Notes: generated from the sequence alone by a model not told the origin. Positions 13,401 to 24,012 are shown, counted from the stretch's first letter. The stretch: 64,000 bases of DNA from Pyrrhosoma nymphula (GCA_963573305.1 OY754327.1:180242386-180306385), one strand, 5' to 3'. Translations and numbers: made by a program.

Positions 13401-16400
13401 GCAGGTTGAGGATAAGGTCCCATATCCAGCAGTGAGGGATCCCTAATGACACTCGGGACCTATTTTCTTACTTGTATCATGCTTGGCAGCAGAGCCATGT
13501 TACCACGGCATTTGTTCTCTAGCACAGAAAAATTGATACTGTTTATAAACTGCATTCATTCACAAAAGATTAAATTCTGCACCATGTTGACACAGTGTTT
13601 GTACTGAAAGGGTTAAATGTTATTCTGATGAAAGTGTTAAAGCTGGATTTTCCAGAAAATTTTGAAATTTTATCTATTCCCAAGGTTGTAGGAACTTAAT
13701 TGTTAAATGACAAAAAAAACAACTCTATATCATGTACCAGTCCCACCTCCCAGACCAATTTTATATTAATTTGACCTTTTGTATATTTCCTACCCCCATT
13801 TTTAGGTTCCACCAGGGCCATAGCCAAGTCATGTCTTTAGGAGGGGCAACCAATTTCCTAGGAGGGGCAAACATTTTATAGCTCTTGTGTCAAACATTAG
13901 CAGCCTGGTACACAATTAATATCCTTTATTTTATAGCCATTAATATAGGTTATTGTTCGACTCTTAAAGCTCGCATCTGTAAAGCAGAGTACTAAAAGGA
14001 GGTGTTAAACTCTTAAAAAAATAAAAAGACTCTAAAGCTAGGTGTGGCAAAAGAAATTCCAGGAGGGGCGGCTGTTCTTCTGTGGTACTATTGACTCATC
14101 TATTACAATTTGTTCCCCAAAAGTAACAGTTGAAAACACTAGCATATAACATCAAGCTATGGTTATATCTTAGCCAACCTGTTTTCTGTTGTAGAAACCG
14201 TGCGGTTAAAATGTTGGCTCTTTAGAATCATTCCATGTGGTCGAGTTGCATTGTCATTCCAATGCAGTGGAGGATTCCGACCAAGGTTTTTGTTTGTAAA
14301 GCAGAAGGTGAAAACACTCAATAATCCTGCGAGCCTTCATACACAGAGGAGGTCAAGTGGGAGAATATTTTCCATTTTGAGCTCAAGAAAGATACGTCTT
14401 TAGCTAATCAGATTCCAAAGTTCGGCATTCGAATTTGTACTGGGCGTTGTTGCATATACCACAGGAGAAAGTATTAATAAATTCGTCCTAAGTTTATTTT
14501 TTTTGGGGAAACTTATAGAAAGATGATTTGAGAGCATCCAAAAATATTTGTCTGTCATATCTATGCATCACTGGCCTTGAAAAGCATGTAAAAGAAAACT
14601 TATCCTCACAAAAGTTATTGTCAAATTTTATCAAAGAGGTTGCATATCTACTAGGGGCATTGTTTAAAGAATTATCATTCAATTATTTACAAATGCTTTC
14701 CACTCCCCAAAAGTATAAAAATAATAATGCTTTTGCAAAGGGAAACTTAGATTATTAAAAAAAAACTGAAAAATTAATTTTTATTTTTCATGAAATTTTA
14801 TGTCCCTAGGAATTTTCTAACAAGAATGGCCTACATCGCGAATGTGTTAAGAATCCACGTCTTGTATACTACCACTGCAATCTTCTCTCTGGTGTGTGTG
14901 ATAGGAATTATAACTTCCAGCGATATTCATCGTGGAGAATTGTGTAGCTGTATTCACCTCCCTTGACTGTTTTCCAACTTTTACAGTGACAAAAACAAAT
15001 AAATAAGATAATATATGTCTATAATATACATAGTTATTCAATTTCATTGGCAAGAAAGGAATTCAGAAAATACTTTTGAAAAGATAAATTCAGAATAAGA
15101 GAAAAATAAAATAAAAAATCAGAAAATACTTTTGAATGATGTGATCATGATGCCAACTCACGACCCCGATTAACCACCAGCACTACATGCTGGAGGCCTA
15201 TCTGTATTATGCAAGGGTCCAGACTAAGTGAGTCTGGATTAGTGAGGGTCAAGTGTACTACCTTTTCTGTTATTATCAGCACATATTTATTTTTTGACAT
15301 GGAAAAATAGGTAGTACCCAATCCTATTACTGACTATATTTTGTCAACACTAGGGAAAAGTTGCATTTGTAAATTATGTATCTCTAACTCACCTAAAATG
15401 TAACATTTAGTAGGTATCTTTTGAGAATAATGCTCACACACCATCTAGAATCACTATATTTATGAATGCATGTTACATTATCTGCTTGTGATAGATTTGC
15501 TTATTTATGAAATAAAATATCAATTTAATTTTTTTTCAGATAATCTTGCATACTGGACATACTTGGGCTCATTAACAACACCTCCATGCTGTGAAAGTGT
15601 TACATGGATTGTCTTCAAGGAGCCTATTGAAGTATCTGAAGAACAGGTAAAAGCCACTTTTAATTACCACAACCATTTTTTATTTTAATTTATCACCCAT
15701 AAAACATGCATGTCCTCACCACTAGGGTTACCATACATCCTCATTTATGCAGACATGTCCGTATTGTCGACTTTTAATGTAGCATCTGCATACATTTTAA
15801 TGATTTCTGTTTACGTCCGCATTTTTTATTTTTGGAAAGTGAGATCTTTTGATTTTTGTTTTCATCTCGTATCACCAAATAGTTATATATATTTTACATC
15901 GATTATTGAATTATACCGTCTGCAATCTGTTAGGGTGCTTTCAGATATAGACGGCTGCACCGCATGGCTTTCAATTTAGCTGAATCCAGGGGCTGGCACC
16001 AATTATGGCACTTCGTGGTGTGCTATTTTCTCTGTACAAAAACTTAAACGAATTGTTGATAGATGGCACTACTGGACTACCATGGGTTGGAAATAGTTCA
16101 TTGTTTGGCTATCAGATCGCTCTGAGACACGAGGCAGGGGTTGGGGCAATGGCGGCTGGGGTGAGGGAGGGGGGGAGGGTGGGGGGGGGAGTGCACCGTG
16201 GAATATAGCTATTTGACAGTATACATATAATTGAACGAATAATGTTTCATTTGGCAGTCCTAAGAGCGTGTTGATCAATCCCGATGGTTACGTCTTGGTT
16301 GAAACGTGAACAAACGTGAGGGAATTGGAAAAATCTTTTTTATTCTCACTGATATTCCATTTATATTCATACTATGTGGCAATATAGGTTTCAATTAATT

Positions 16401-18636
16401 AATGCCTGATAATTTTTATCGTGATTGGATGGTATTTCCTCAAACTATCACAGAATTGCTATTTAAAAATTAGTTCTTGAAGTTACATTAATCCTCGGAA
16501 GTGGCCACATATATAAGACTTTCTTGACGCGAATTCTTTGATTTTGGGTGCGAGAATATGCCCATTGAGACATAGGGTAGGTAGAACATGCCAGATAGAT
16601 ACAATATAGTTAGGTAGATACAAGGAATGATATAAAGCATGCCAGCAAATTAAAGTACTTCCATAATTTTGTCATTATATCTATGTTTTTATTTTGAGAG
16701 AGCAGGGAACCGTTATATAATGCCTCAAGAACAGGTTGCAAACAGAATATACACCAACAGGTAACAAAGAGTCAACAGAATATAGCCAAGAAAAAACCAT
16801 CTGATGACAAATTAGCAACAGCAAAGGCAGTGCACAGGCTCCTTCCTATTTACTGACTGTGTTCGAACAGGCAGTGACAGCCAACTGGCAGTGCACAGCC
16901 CCCTAACTGTTCACTGGCTGTGGTCCAGTAAGCAAGGAACAGAGTATGCCACTACCCACAACAGGGAGAGAACAGACAACTAACCCTTTTCTCACAGACA
17001 TGAAACAGAAAAGGTGTTCCAATTTACATTCTACCAACCATCGCCTGCCTGTTGTCTCTCGGACAAGGAACAGGGAACCAACAGCCTACCGAACAGGCAT
17101 TATTGTAACAGAAATCGACAGGGCAGCTGTTAAATCAGAGGAAGACACCATTTTGGCAACACATAGTTATTCACTTTATTTATGGCATGGACGCCATGAA
17201 GCCACTCCCTGTTATGAGAATGAAGACAGTCAAAACAACTTCAGAAATTTTAGCTCAGAAGAAATATCAATTAGGGAACCAGATTTCTGATCTGCTGAAC
17301 TAGGACACTCATTTGACTCTCCTGAAGCAAAGGAATTTTCCATAGCTGTTTCTCTGATCAAGTGAAGCATTGGAAAAGTTTTCACTTCAAGAAAGAGAAA
17401 ACTCTCCATAGAGGCCTTTCATAAAAAAACTGAATTTTCAGAGAGCAATGAACCCACAACTCTTGCCGAGAAGGAGAGAACCCACAACTCATCGGACGCA
17501 ACTACACATGAGGGCATTCAGCCTAGAAGGCACTGAATTAAGCTATTTTGCTCATCATTTGCTTCTTCATCAGTGCTTGCTGCTTACAAGCACTTGCTTG
17601 TCTGAATGCTATTATAGTAGTCTTTTGTTATAGTTGTTGACTTCCATGCCAAACGTAATTTTTCTTTTGCAGAATTTAACCTTCAAGCCTTATCTTTCTA
17701 GTTTATATCCCACCATAGTAAATCCAGTGCTGGTGGCTTAAAAATTCAGGTTATTGATTTCAACTTGTCACAAGCACAATTTGATGTAATCTTTTACTAA
17801 TAAATGAAGCTAAGTACCTATATGCTCTTCTTTGTACTGTAATTGAGAAAATTTCCAAATCTCTCTTATTGCTTATGTTGCATATTGTAGTAAATAAAAC
17901 TGTAATTATACTGCTGAGCAATATGTGACACAGTCCAGTCTTATTTTCCGTACGCATTCCTTATGAATAGCACAGTTCCTTATGGCTTTTATATATTTAC
18001 TAAACACAAATTACTTTAGCAGGATAGTTTTTGTGACCCATCACTCATGTTAAGCAGGGAAGGGATACCAGTATAATTGTGAAGTTGATCCAAGGCCTTA
18101 GGATAAAAAATATAAATTAGTTGAAAGACAGTAATAATGCACTATGTGGAGATAATACATTGATTTACATTAATGAATGAAACCATGATAAGATGATGCC
18201 AGAAGCCTATGCAAGACTTAGAGGTGGAATACTGAATGGTATCATGATAGCATGGGAAAAGTTCACCTCACTAAGAGAAGCAATGCATTTGAAATAAATG
18301 TTAGAATTAATTTCGAATTAACAGGCAAAATATATACATATTCCTGATTTATTGTGGATAATAACAAAAATTAAATAGCCTAATACCTATGTTATATCCG
18401 CTATAACCTGTACCATTTTTCTTTTCTCTTTCATACTTATTGAATGGCAAATAACAACCAAGCTACAAGATTGTAGAAAATTACTCTGTCACTGCCCTGG
18501 AGACATAATTTATGAAGAAGCAGCCAAAGAAGAAAATGAAACAAATGAAGTCAACAGTGGCCATCTCCTTGAAAATTTCCGTCCAACAGTCCCTATTGGA
18601 GATAGGCAACTCCGTGAATGTGGTTGCTCCGGCTAA
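4326..18636 (+). CDS. Alpha-carbonic anhydrase, C-terminal five exons
   Basis: The product reversibly hydrates CO2 to bicarbonate using a histidine-bound zinc. Joining 4326-4465, 8376-8471, 10748-10862, 15540-15646 and 18463-18636 gives about 211 residues that align end to end with the alpha-CA fold. Zinc ligands are both His of QFHCHWG and the first His of LHLVHW. The Glu of GSEHTV and the Thr of SLTTPP match Glu106 and Thr199 of human CA II, so the visible active site is intact. The proton-shuttle His64 lies in a missing upstream exon. No C-terminal membrane anchor or GPI signal is seen, which favours a cytosolic CAH1/CA2-like enzyme, but a signal peptide cannot be excluded because the N-terminus is absent. 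The C-terminus is unusually cysteine-rich. Introns carry many mobile elements, but no exon is disrupted. Confidence 0.93.
5033..5786. mobile_element. TIR element with repeated GGATGTAAGTGCC motif
   Basis: 37-bp inverted ends (5033-5069 and 5750-5786) match with one mismatch: AATTGTGTAGTAAAAATGG followed by AAAAGGWTGTAAGTGCCA. Inside, degenerate copies of the AAGGATGTAAGTGCC word occur in + orientation on the left (about 5225, 5260, 5290, 5325) and in inverted orientation on the right (about 5593, 5672, 5705). This mirror-image subterminal array is typical of non-autonomous DNA transposons whose transposase binds many sites. No coding capacity and no convincing target duplication were seen. 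The superfamily is unassigned. Confidence 0.75.
7139..7300. mobile_element. tRNA-derived SINE in head-to-head foldback
   Basis: A pol III B-box on the minus strand (GGTTCGAATCC, about 7182-7196) is the centre of a 33-bp inverted repeat (7139-7171 with 7204-7236, one mismatch). Both arms carry the same post-B-box SINE sequence (AATGATTTTTCCTCTGTGG). The right arm continues with CACTTGCGGGTGACTCC and GGTTACTA, wording shared with the SINE at 36870-36999/40516-40560 and in part with 49965-50080. It is not a functional tRNA, since no acceptor stem forms. Confidence 0.7.
7344..7498. mobile_element. Short MITE with GTGGCGGATTAAGG ends
   Basis: AGTGGCGGATTAAGG at 7345-7359 is the exact reverse complement of 7480-7494, bounding about 155 bp. 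Ends of the CAGTGGCGGA type are common in hAT-like non-autonomous elements. A clear 8-bp target duplication was not found, so the class is tentative. Confidence 0.6.
8376..8471 (+). CDS. Carbonic anhydrase exon (third zinc ligand)
   Basis: This 96-bp exon is phase 0 at both ends, with acceptor TTTTTCTTCACAG and donor CTCAAA|GTGAGT. It encodes [14 protein letters not shown] through [11 protein letters not shown]. The first His is the third zinc ligand (His119 equivalent), and [10 protein letters not shown] is a hallmark alpha-CA strand. Confidence 0.95.
8472..10747 (+). other. Carbonic anhydrase intron, mostly featureless
   Basis: This 2.3-kb intron separates two well-defined exons. Apart from the large foldback at 10021-10155 and a G-rich stretch at 9790-9930, I see no coding or RNA feature. 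ORFs at 8872-9081, 9445-9771 and 9721-9912 lack any family signature and are treated as chance. Confidence 0.6.
10021..10155. repeat. 65-bp-arm foldback, possible Penelope-like end
   Basis: GAATGAATTCTTCTC begins an approximately 65-bp arm that is repeated in inverse orientation with about six mismatches around a five-base loop (near 10086-10090). The arm contains GGCTGACGTTTCGATGC; a GATGTTTCGATGC-like word is found in the 3' regions of many Penelope-like elements. It lies within a carbonic anhydrase intron. Confidence 0.7.
10748..10862 (+). CDS. Carbonic anhydrase exon ([11 protein letters not shown])
   Basis: The acceptor is TTCACTGGCCAG and the donor is CTCCCAG|GTGGGT. It enters in phase 0 and leaves with one base of an Asp codon. 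It encodes [11 protein letters not shown] through [10 protein letters not shown], matching the helix and the DPxxLLP turn that precede the SLTTPP region in alpha-CAs. Confidence 0.93.
12405..12719. mobile_element. piggyBac-like MITE (CACTTTGAGTGCT ends)
   Basis: A perfect 13-bp terminal inverted repeat CACTTTGAGTGCT bounds 315 bp. Flanks are TTTA on the left and TTAA on the right, consistent with a mutated TTAA target duplication. That target is characteristic of piggyBac-family insertion. No transposase is encoded, so this is a non-autonomous copy. Confidence 0.7.
12750..13612. mobile_element. Second TTAA-flanked MITE (CCCTTTCA ends)
   Basis: CCCTTTCATGCC at the left and its partner ending TGAAAGGG at the right form a short inverted repeat (8 bp exact). 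Flanks are TTAC and TTAA. It starts 31 bp after the previous MITE. The interior is moderately GC-rich and non-coding. The termini and target site suggest piggyBac-like mobilisation. Confidence 0.5.
15540..15646 (+). CDS. Carbonic anhydrase exon (SLTTPP)
   Basis: The acceptor is a strong polypyrimidine tract ending TTTTTTTTCAG and the donor is GAACAG|GTAAAA. It completes the split Asp codon, then encodes [32 protein letters not shown] and EEQ. Thr199/Thr200 equivalents and the substrate-pocket Pro residues are present. A Cys replaces the usual residue after PPC, as in several arthropod CAs. Confidence 0.95.
16158..16190 (+). repeat. G-run tract with quadruplex potential
   Basis: Several runs of three or more G (including 7- and 9-base runs) occur within about 33 bases. 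This satisfies the usual four-run pattern for an intramolecular G-quadruplex on the + strand. It lies in the last carbonic anhydrase intron, 2.3 kb before the terminal exon. Confidence 0.6.
16826..16947 (+). repeat. Diverged 61-bp tandem duplication
   Basis: GGCAGTGCACAG at 16826 recurs at 16887. The following 45 bases align with the pattern ACTGRCTGTG and the same spacing, so this is an old two-copy tandem repeat with period 61. It overlaps the start of a 114-codon ORF (16946-17290) with no recognisable homology. Confidence 0.55.
16948..18462 (+). other. Carbonic anhydrase last intron, 3' part
   Basis: This stretch contains no recognised exon. The phrase AACCCACAACTC is repeated near 17451 and 17480, and simple AT-rich sequence dominates. 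The ORFs at 16946-17290 and 17448-17633 show repeated short words and no family match, so they are not called. Confidence 0.5.
18463..18636 (+). CDS. Carbonic anhydrase terminal exon and stop
   Basis: It encodes 57 residues and a TAA stop, beginning [11 protein letters not shown] and ending in [17 protein letters not shown] plus a short GCSG tail. NFRPxxPxGxRxLRE is the typical C-terminal strand of arthropod CAs. The acceptor is a less common AAG (ACAACCAAG), chosen because the family boundary EQ|L falls exactly there. Cys residues are frequent in this exon. Confidence 0.9.
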   Translation, partial: LQDCRKLLCHCPGDIIYEEAAKEENETNEVNSGHLLENFRPTVPIGDRQLRECGCSG

Positions 18637-18685
18637 TTTTTAAGGATTAGAGACGAAACTTGTTTGACTGGATCAATAGTGAATT

Positions 18686-18691
18686 AATAAA
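18686..18691 (+). terminator. Likely carbonic anhydrase polyadenylation signal
   Basis: AATAAA lies 50 bases after the TAA stop and is followed within 20 bases by a T-rich stretch. It is the first canonical signal downstream. In AT-rich DNA the motif is common, so a longer 3' UTR is possible. Confidence 0.5.
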
Positions 18692-19689
18692 CATTCTTTG
18701 ATCAGCTTTATAGGCTTCATTATATGTTCCTAAGAATTCAGCCACACTAGGTCTGATGCTTTAGATACTAGCTAAAAAGTGATCATAATTTATTTGGTGC
18801 TTCTTACAATTTGTAATAGAAAGTCGAATTCATGGTAAAGTTTCTCATGTCTATTTTTATATTCATTGTTAAAAATATAGTACCTATTTTGTACCATTAT
18901 TTCCTCACATTCAATGTTTCACACTCACAATGTTTTCTGAAATGTGATGAGCATTGCCTTGGGACCAATATGTTTACGAAACTCATATTCACTGCAAATT
19001 TGTGATTCTGAATCCAGATATATAATACCAACTTCTGATATGTTGACGCCAGTGTGGGGTGTTTTAATTGATGAAGTAGTTATGTATAATTAAAAATTCA
19101 AATGCCTGTTCAACACTTCCACTCTATGTCATTTCACATTGTGCCTACATATTTAGATACTGAAGCTCATTTTTTTCAAAGTTTAATCTTACACTCATTT
19201 TTAGCAATTGCACTGTACAGATTATTAATGATCTTGACCTTATCTTTCATGTAATAAGTGAACTGAAATATTTATATACGTATATGGAAGTTATCCTTCA
19301 TACCTGTATATATTTTAAGGACTTGGCAATCACCTTTGTTGAGGGGTTGATTTAGAGATTTCCGTGTGCCTTTTGCTAAAATCGCCCTTCAATAAATGAC
19401 AGTTATTATGCATGGTTAAAATATCAATAAAACTCATTACACTACATATTCAGCAAAATATGATGTTCTGTAGATTGTGCAAAATCAGTAACATTGTAGT
19501 TTTCTTTGATTTATTTCGTGATGATTAATAAAGTTAACTGAAAATCACAGATAAAAATAAATTTTTAAACATGCACATTAACTTAATCATCGGTCTTTTG
19601 AGTTAGAGTATCTTGGGAAGGGGGAATGATATTCTGAACTATGGTGAAAGGGCGTACTCAAGCAAAAATGTTTGAGGACCAATGGTATT
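18692..19689. other. Intergenic AT-rich DNA
   Basis: About 1 kb of AT-rich sequence downstream of the carbonic anhydrase gene. I see no coding, RNA or repeat structure that can be supported. Confidence 0.5.
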
Positions 19690-21060
19690 GATATACATAC
19701 TATGCTAAGATCTATCCCTTCCTAACTTATGGAATCATATTCTGGGGCAGCAATGCAGCTCAAAAGCTTTCTCAATGCAGAAAAGAGCAGTGAAAGCTAA
19801 GATTAGGGTGTCCATAAGATCACCTGGGAAGCCAATATTTCAAAAACTAAAAATCCTGACCTTTCCCTCTTTCTATATCCTCCACTGTTCCACCTTTTTA
19901 AAAAAAACCAACACACTTCCTCAAGAACGACTCATTTCACAGTTACCAAACCTGAACAGCTAGTAATGTGCATTTAACCCTTAGACTGCAGGAGACGAAC
20001 ATATGTATGTGTATACCGGCAACTGTGGGAAAAAAGTTCTTGTACATTTGACCCTCTCTGTCTACCTGCTCCCTTAGCCATTTCATATTTTTAAGACCCG
20101 AACTCTTTCTTTCCAGTGGTGGACATTTAAAAATCCACCCTTTTTACCCAAACCACTCCCTTCACATGCTCTTTTGGGATCGCATACCACTGCAATGAGG
20201 TACAGCCCATTCTTCCGATTGCTTGCTAAATGGGTTCTGGTTGTCTCACAAGTTAGTTGTCTTATGTTCGCGACCGACTCAAGAACTTTCTTGAAATTTT
20301 TAGTCTGTGCACGTGATTTCAAATTTGATCGTCGTCATGGATGATGGAAGTTCTCCACCCAAAGCAAAACGGAGAAAATCCATTCCTGATGAAGATAATC
20401 TCGATATTTTGTTTGATTTTTAATTAATAAATAATTTTTAGGCAGTCATTACCAAAAAATGTATGTATAACGGAATATGTTCACCTTACTAATGCTGAAT
20501 ACCCTTTCCCATGGTAGCCTAAAAATTTTAATAAGCAACATTCTTTTCAGATGAAGAACAAATATTAATTAAATGAGTAAGAATCACTTCGGGTAATTAT
20601 CAACGGATTTCTTTGGTGTTTGGTATCAAACTAAACAGAAAATTGCAAAAAAAATATTGTCATATTTGTTTTTAACAATTATGCCCATAAACAAATTTCC
20701 AAAATATGTTCAATGTCTCACTAATCTATTAACAAGTTCCGGTGCCCACCCCCTGGGATCCTGAGAAAAGGGTTACATGGGTTATATAACTGCCTGGCCT
20801 CGGACTTTGGGAAGGAGGGACAGGCTCCGTCCAAATATCTACGTATTTCCCGCACAGGGTGGACGACATGCACTCTAGCTGCAGCAGCTTAAGTGTTAAG
20901 GGATTATCATAGCACCTTTTTGTCAACAAGGACCGCTAAACATACAATAGTCTACCCATAGACATTAAGTCACACCCTCTGGGTAAATTTAAGCATTCTC
21001 TTAAGGAGTTCTTTTAAAGGAATATTTCTACAGCGTCAAAGACTTTATTCAATAGTGCAT
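19690..21060 (+). pseudogene. LINE reverse-transcriptase C-terminal remnant, split
   Basis: The left part (19690-19973) translates as YPFLTYGIIFWGS then, after a frameshift, QKRAVKAKIRVS and ILTFPSFYILHCSTF. This is the conserved region following the RT domain of Jockey/CR1-type LINEs. The right part (about 20907-21060) gives a tail of the type KxYNSLPxxIKSxPLGKFK, the usual C-terminal end of the same ORF. The TTAA-flanked element at 19978-20902 separates the two halves. It is dead, with several frame breaks. Confidence 0.7.
19978..20902. mobile_element. TTAA-inserted element splitting the LINE
   Basis: The left terminus CCCTTAGACTGCAGG follows TTAA. The right end reads (reverse complement) CCCTTAACACTTAAGCTGC and abuts ATTA. 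The 925-bp insert exactly separates two halves of one LINE C-terminus. Inside, + strand codons from 20338 start MDDGSSPPKAKRRKS, a short acidic/basic peptide that could be the N-terminal remnant of a transposase. This is inference only. Confidence 0.55.
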
Positions 21061-21302
21061 CTAAATTTTGCATATTTGCACCTCTTATATCATATTGTTA
21101 TTATTACCTATTTAAGTGTAGTATATACATAATGTTATTAGCGGTTTATGTTTCATCTTGTATTTCATATTCTCATAACCTGTTTGTATTTCTTTGTCTT
21201 TTGTATTTCTTTTTCTGCACTTTGAAAACTTCCAGTGTCATCCTTGTGACCTTCCCAGAAATATATATTTGAAAGAATAAATATATTATTTGTGTTACCA
21301 CT

Positions 21303-22030
21303 GTAACAGGCCCCTCGGAGTCACTGTTAAGCATCAAGTTTCATTGCCATCATAATGGCTGGAGACTTGGGAAGGGTTGGGCAGTTTTTGCAGCCACGTT
21401 TGACGCCCATCGGATGGGTAGTTACGCTGTGTTAGGGTCATGCGTATGCAGTAGATGGAGTGACTCCACCAGTGCCATGCAGGACAGAGTGCACTTGATA
21501 CTATCTAGCAGCAAGCCCTTAACTCCACCAAGAACACCTATGATGAGGACTACTAGTTTAACTGAGTGACCGGGGTATATGTGCTGAAATTCAAAAAGCA
21601 GGTCTTGATAATTATCCCGTATTTCCTCCTCTTTAGCATCAAAGTTTGTTCCAGCCAGAGCCGAAAACTCAATCACAAACATGGGTTGTGTGAGGTGGTC
21701 AAAGAGATCGATATCAGGCTTGGTCACTTCCAACTTTCTGGTGGTGGAGAAGGAGTAATTCCACCAGATTGTACTATTATTCATGTACGCAATGGAATCA
21801 ATATCTCCAGAGGTGCAAGGCAGCACAGGTGTTTGTTCAATGCCATAATGTTGTTGGAGGTGAAAGTATAACACTCAGAGAGCTGTGTTGTGCCACTATA
21901 TACCCTGACCTGGCGTATTAACTGTAGCCAGAGAGAAGGTGAATCAAAGTCTCTGGCTGGGCTCGGCACATCCCGCATCTTGTGTCCTATAGTCCCAATG
22001 TCTTATATTCAAGGCGGTGGTAGCAAACAT
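21303..22030 (-). mobile_element. Dong/R4-like LINE, 5'-truncated copy
   Basis: Minus strand 21874 to 21422 encodes the C-terminal restriction-like endonuclease region, with the diagnostic K-P-D followed 14 residues later by Glu (KPDIDLFDHL then FVIEF). It includes the downstream block LVVLIIGVLGGVKGLL. It shares its 3' tail (ATCGGATGGG, GTTACAGTGGTAAC) with the copies at 23205-26495 and 28090-29022. Forward sequence 22008-22030 (TATTCAAGGCGGTGG) is the same element in the opposite sense, suggesting a 5' inversion. A (TAA)n-like tract lies at 22055-22072. Confidence 0.75.
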
Positions 22031-22070
22031 ATTGTAATTATTACTTTTGTTTTATAATTATTATTATTAA

Positions 22071-22365
22071 TGTGACCCTGGTGAGAGAATAATTGTACTA
22101 GGCAACGTGAATGGCTGGGTTGGTGTTAGACGGGATGCATTTGAGAGGGTGGTTGGGCCTTTTGTTGACCCTCGAGTGAATGATACTGGTGAAAACTTGG
22201 TGAGTGTGTGCTTGGAGAAAGGATTGTTCATTTCAAATACATGGTTTAAACATAAGAAAATCCATGTTTATACATGGCAAAGGGGCGATTGTAAGAGCAT
22301 GATTGATTACATTGTATATGATGAGAGAATTATTGTAATAGATACAAACAAGGGTGATAATGGGT
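22071..22365 (+). pseudogene. APE-type LINE endonuclease fragment
   Basis: Translation reads LGNVNGWVGVRRDAFERV, then NTWFKHKKIHVYTWQRG and SMIDYIVYDER. These are the C-terminal half of the apurinic-like endonuclease of RTE/Jockey-type LINEs (GDxNxxVG, TWxxGDxKSxIDYI motifs). The strongly conserved Asp of GDLN is replaced (GNVN). The fragment ends abruptly at GCRIG, and the remainder is missing. Confidence 0.75.
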
Positions 22366-22674
22366 GCCGAATAGGGTGGTCCAAAAAAATCAAAAGTCTT
22401 GAAAGTTTTCACGCCATCCCCCAATTCGATTCCAAATGACTACAAAACACATTGTGCAAAATATTAGCTTGATATGTATACAGTTAGCCGTTAACCACAA
22501 ATTTTTATCTTTGGCATGCGCCCCTTTGTGGTAGGCAACATGAGCGAGGACCTTGGACATTTTTTAATCCTCCAAGGATCCCTGTGGGTTAGGATACGGT
22601 AGGGAAATTGAGGAGACACTTTCTATTAGTTACTTGCCTCAGCAATAAGAATTGCAGCTCAGGCACTTAAGGAA

Positions 22675-23070
22675 ATGTCTGAAGATACTGTTAATACATA
22701 CATGCACAGGCATGTCCAGCATTATAAGTTGGTTCAGTGCTGGGAGACAAATTCTCACATATCGAAAAGAAATAAGAACAATGAAAAAACTAGAAGATTT
22801 TTGGACACTAGTTGGAGAACTATGCCACAGAGGAGGAAACCCTGGTTTTCGTACCACTACTGGAAGATACTGAGATTCTGTCTGCAGACCTACATCATGA
22901 GGAAGAAGATGGAAGACAGTGAGGCGGACTGTCTGAATAGATGTGTACGGAAGAGGCTGGGAAAAAAGCCAATGGGTGGCATGTGTGCGGGGGAAATAGG
23001 GGGACAAGGTTGTGGTAACCAGCTGCTTCAGCGTCCCCCTCCCAACGCATGTCACCCTGCGGCTGAATAA
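22675..23070 (+). other. Unrecognised 131-codon ORF
   Basis: The frame contains a basic, aromatic stretch (KPWFSYHYWKILRFC) and a Lys/Arg-rich segment (RCVRKRLGKKPMG). I recognise no family. It sits between an APE-LINE fragment and the 5' end of the Dong-like LINE, and its downstream flank contains TAA-rich sequence. It may be the 3' end of another retroelement. There is no host-gene evidence. Confidence 0.25.
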
Positions 23071-23374
23071 ACAGAAACCTTCAATAGTAAAAATGATGAT
23101 GAATGAGTGAAGAAAAATTATGATATAAAAAATTAATAAAATGAGGTGATGATGAGAGTATAACCTTCAATAAAAAAAAACCCCACCCATGATAATAATA
23201 AGCTGGCTTCACCCCACATGCAGTTTTACTGGTTCCAAAAAGAATGACTAGGAAAGCCACTCACAGCATATGGGAGCCCTAATAGAGTTGGGTGTGGCAG
23301 CAATCATTCACCACCTTAGACGTGAGCTCATATGCAGTGGATGGAAGCCCTAAGGGGCCACCTTCTGGCATGCT

Positions 23375-24012
23375 ATGCTGTCAGCGAGCCTGATCGCAGA
23401 GGGTATATGGCAAGGCTGCACTTTCTGTGGTGTGAGATGCATTCAGAACATGACCACCTATTGCAGCATAATCTGTGCCATTATGCCAACCACCTGTGAA
23501 AAAAGGAAACTCTACACCACCTGCAAGATCAGAGGAATGCACCACCGGCCAGGCCACCCTCCCCGGCTCAGGCAGCATATCCACCGGTTGACTTTACAGT
23601 CGCTGCCATGTTGGTATCTCTGCCAAATCAGGAGGAAGCTGGTCAGGCCGACTCTGATCTCAGCTTTTGAGCGGAATAGCCAATTATGAGGGACAAATTA
23701 GACAAGAGAGACATCCACCACAAGATCTCTCTGCAGGGTAACCACCTATCCTTGTTGAACGGCCTTATCGATGAAATCCTGACAGAGACACCGGACCTAC
23801 GGACGGCCAATTGCGTGGTCTCCGCCGCTACCAAAATTACAGCTTACTCTCAAAAGAACACCTCTTGGGAGGAAAAAGCCGCTAAAAGGCTGCAACGATA
23901 TGAGGCCAAGACCACGCAGGAGAGACAACAGGCATCTAAAATTCAGTGTGTCATTGAATACATCTGGGCAAACTTTTACTCCCAAAGTTCAGAGCATAGT
24001 GCGCAGCCATAG
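23375..24012 (+). pseudogene. RLE LINE N-terminal region
   Basis: Two overlapping frames cover the N-terminal part. The second (23686-24012) has the helical, Lys/Arg/Glu-rich linker found upstream of the RT domain in R2/R4-type LINEs (ANCVVSAATKITAYSQ, KAAKRLQRYEAKTTQERQ). The first contains CTFCGVRC and CSIICAIMPTTC, which could be a decayed zinc-binding segment but may be an out-of-frame chance. Frame shifts separate them. Confidence 0.55.

Larger units (their letters stand above)
10863..15539 (+). other. Carbonic anhydrase intron with two TTAA MITEs
   Basis: This 4.7-kb intron holds the two terminal-inverted-repeat elements at 12405-12719 and 12750-13612. The rest contains only chance ORFs. 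Segment 13830-14070 repeats the phrase AGGAGGGGCAA two to three times and looks like another decayed dispersed repeat. Confidence 0.6.

Noticed and set aside
22366..22640. AGGGTGGTCC sequence as a transposon end
   Set aside because: Only one end was seen, so no element could be delimited.
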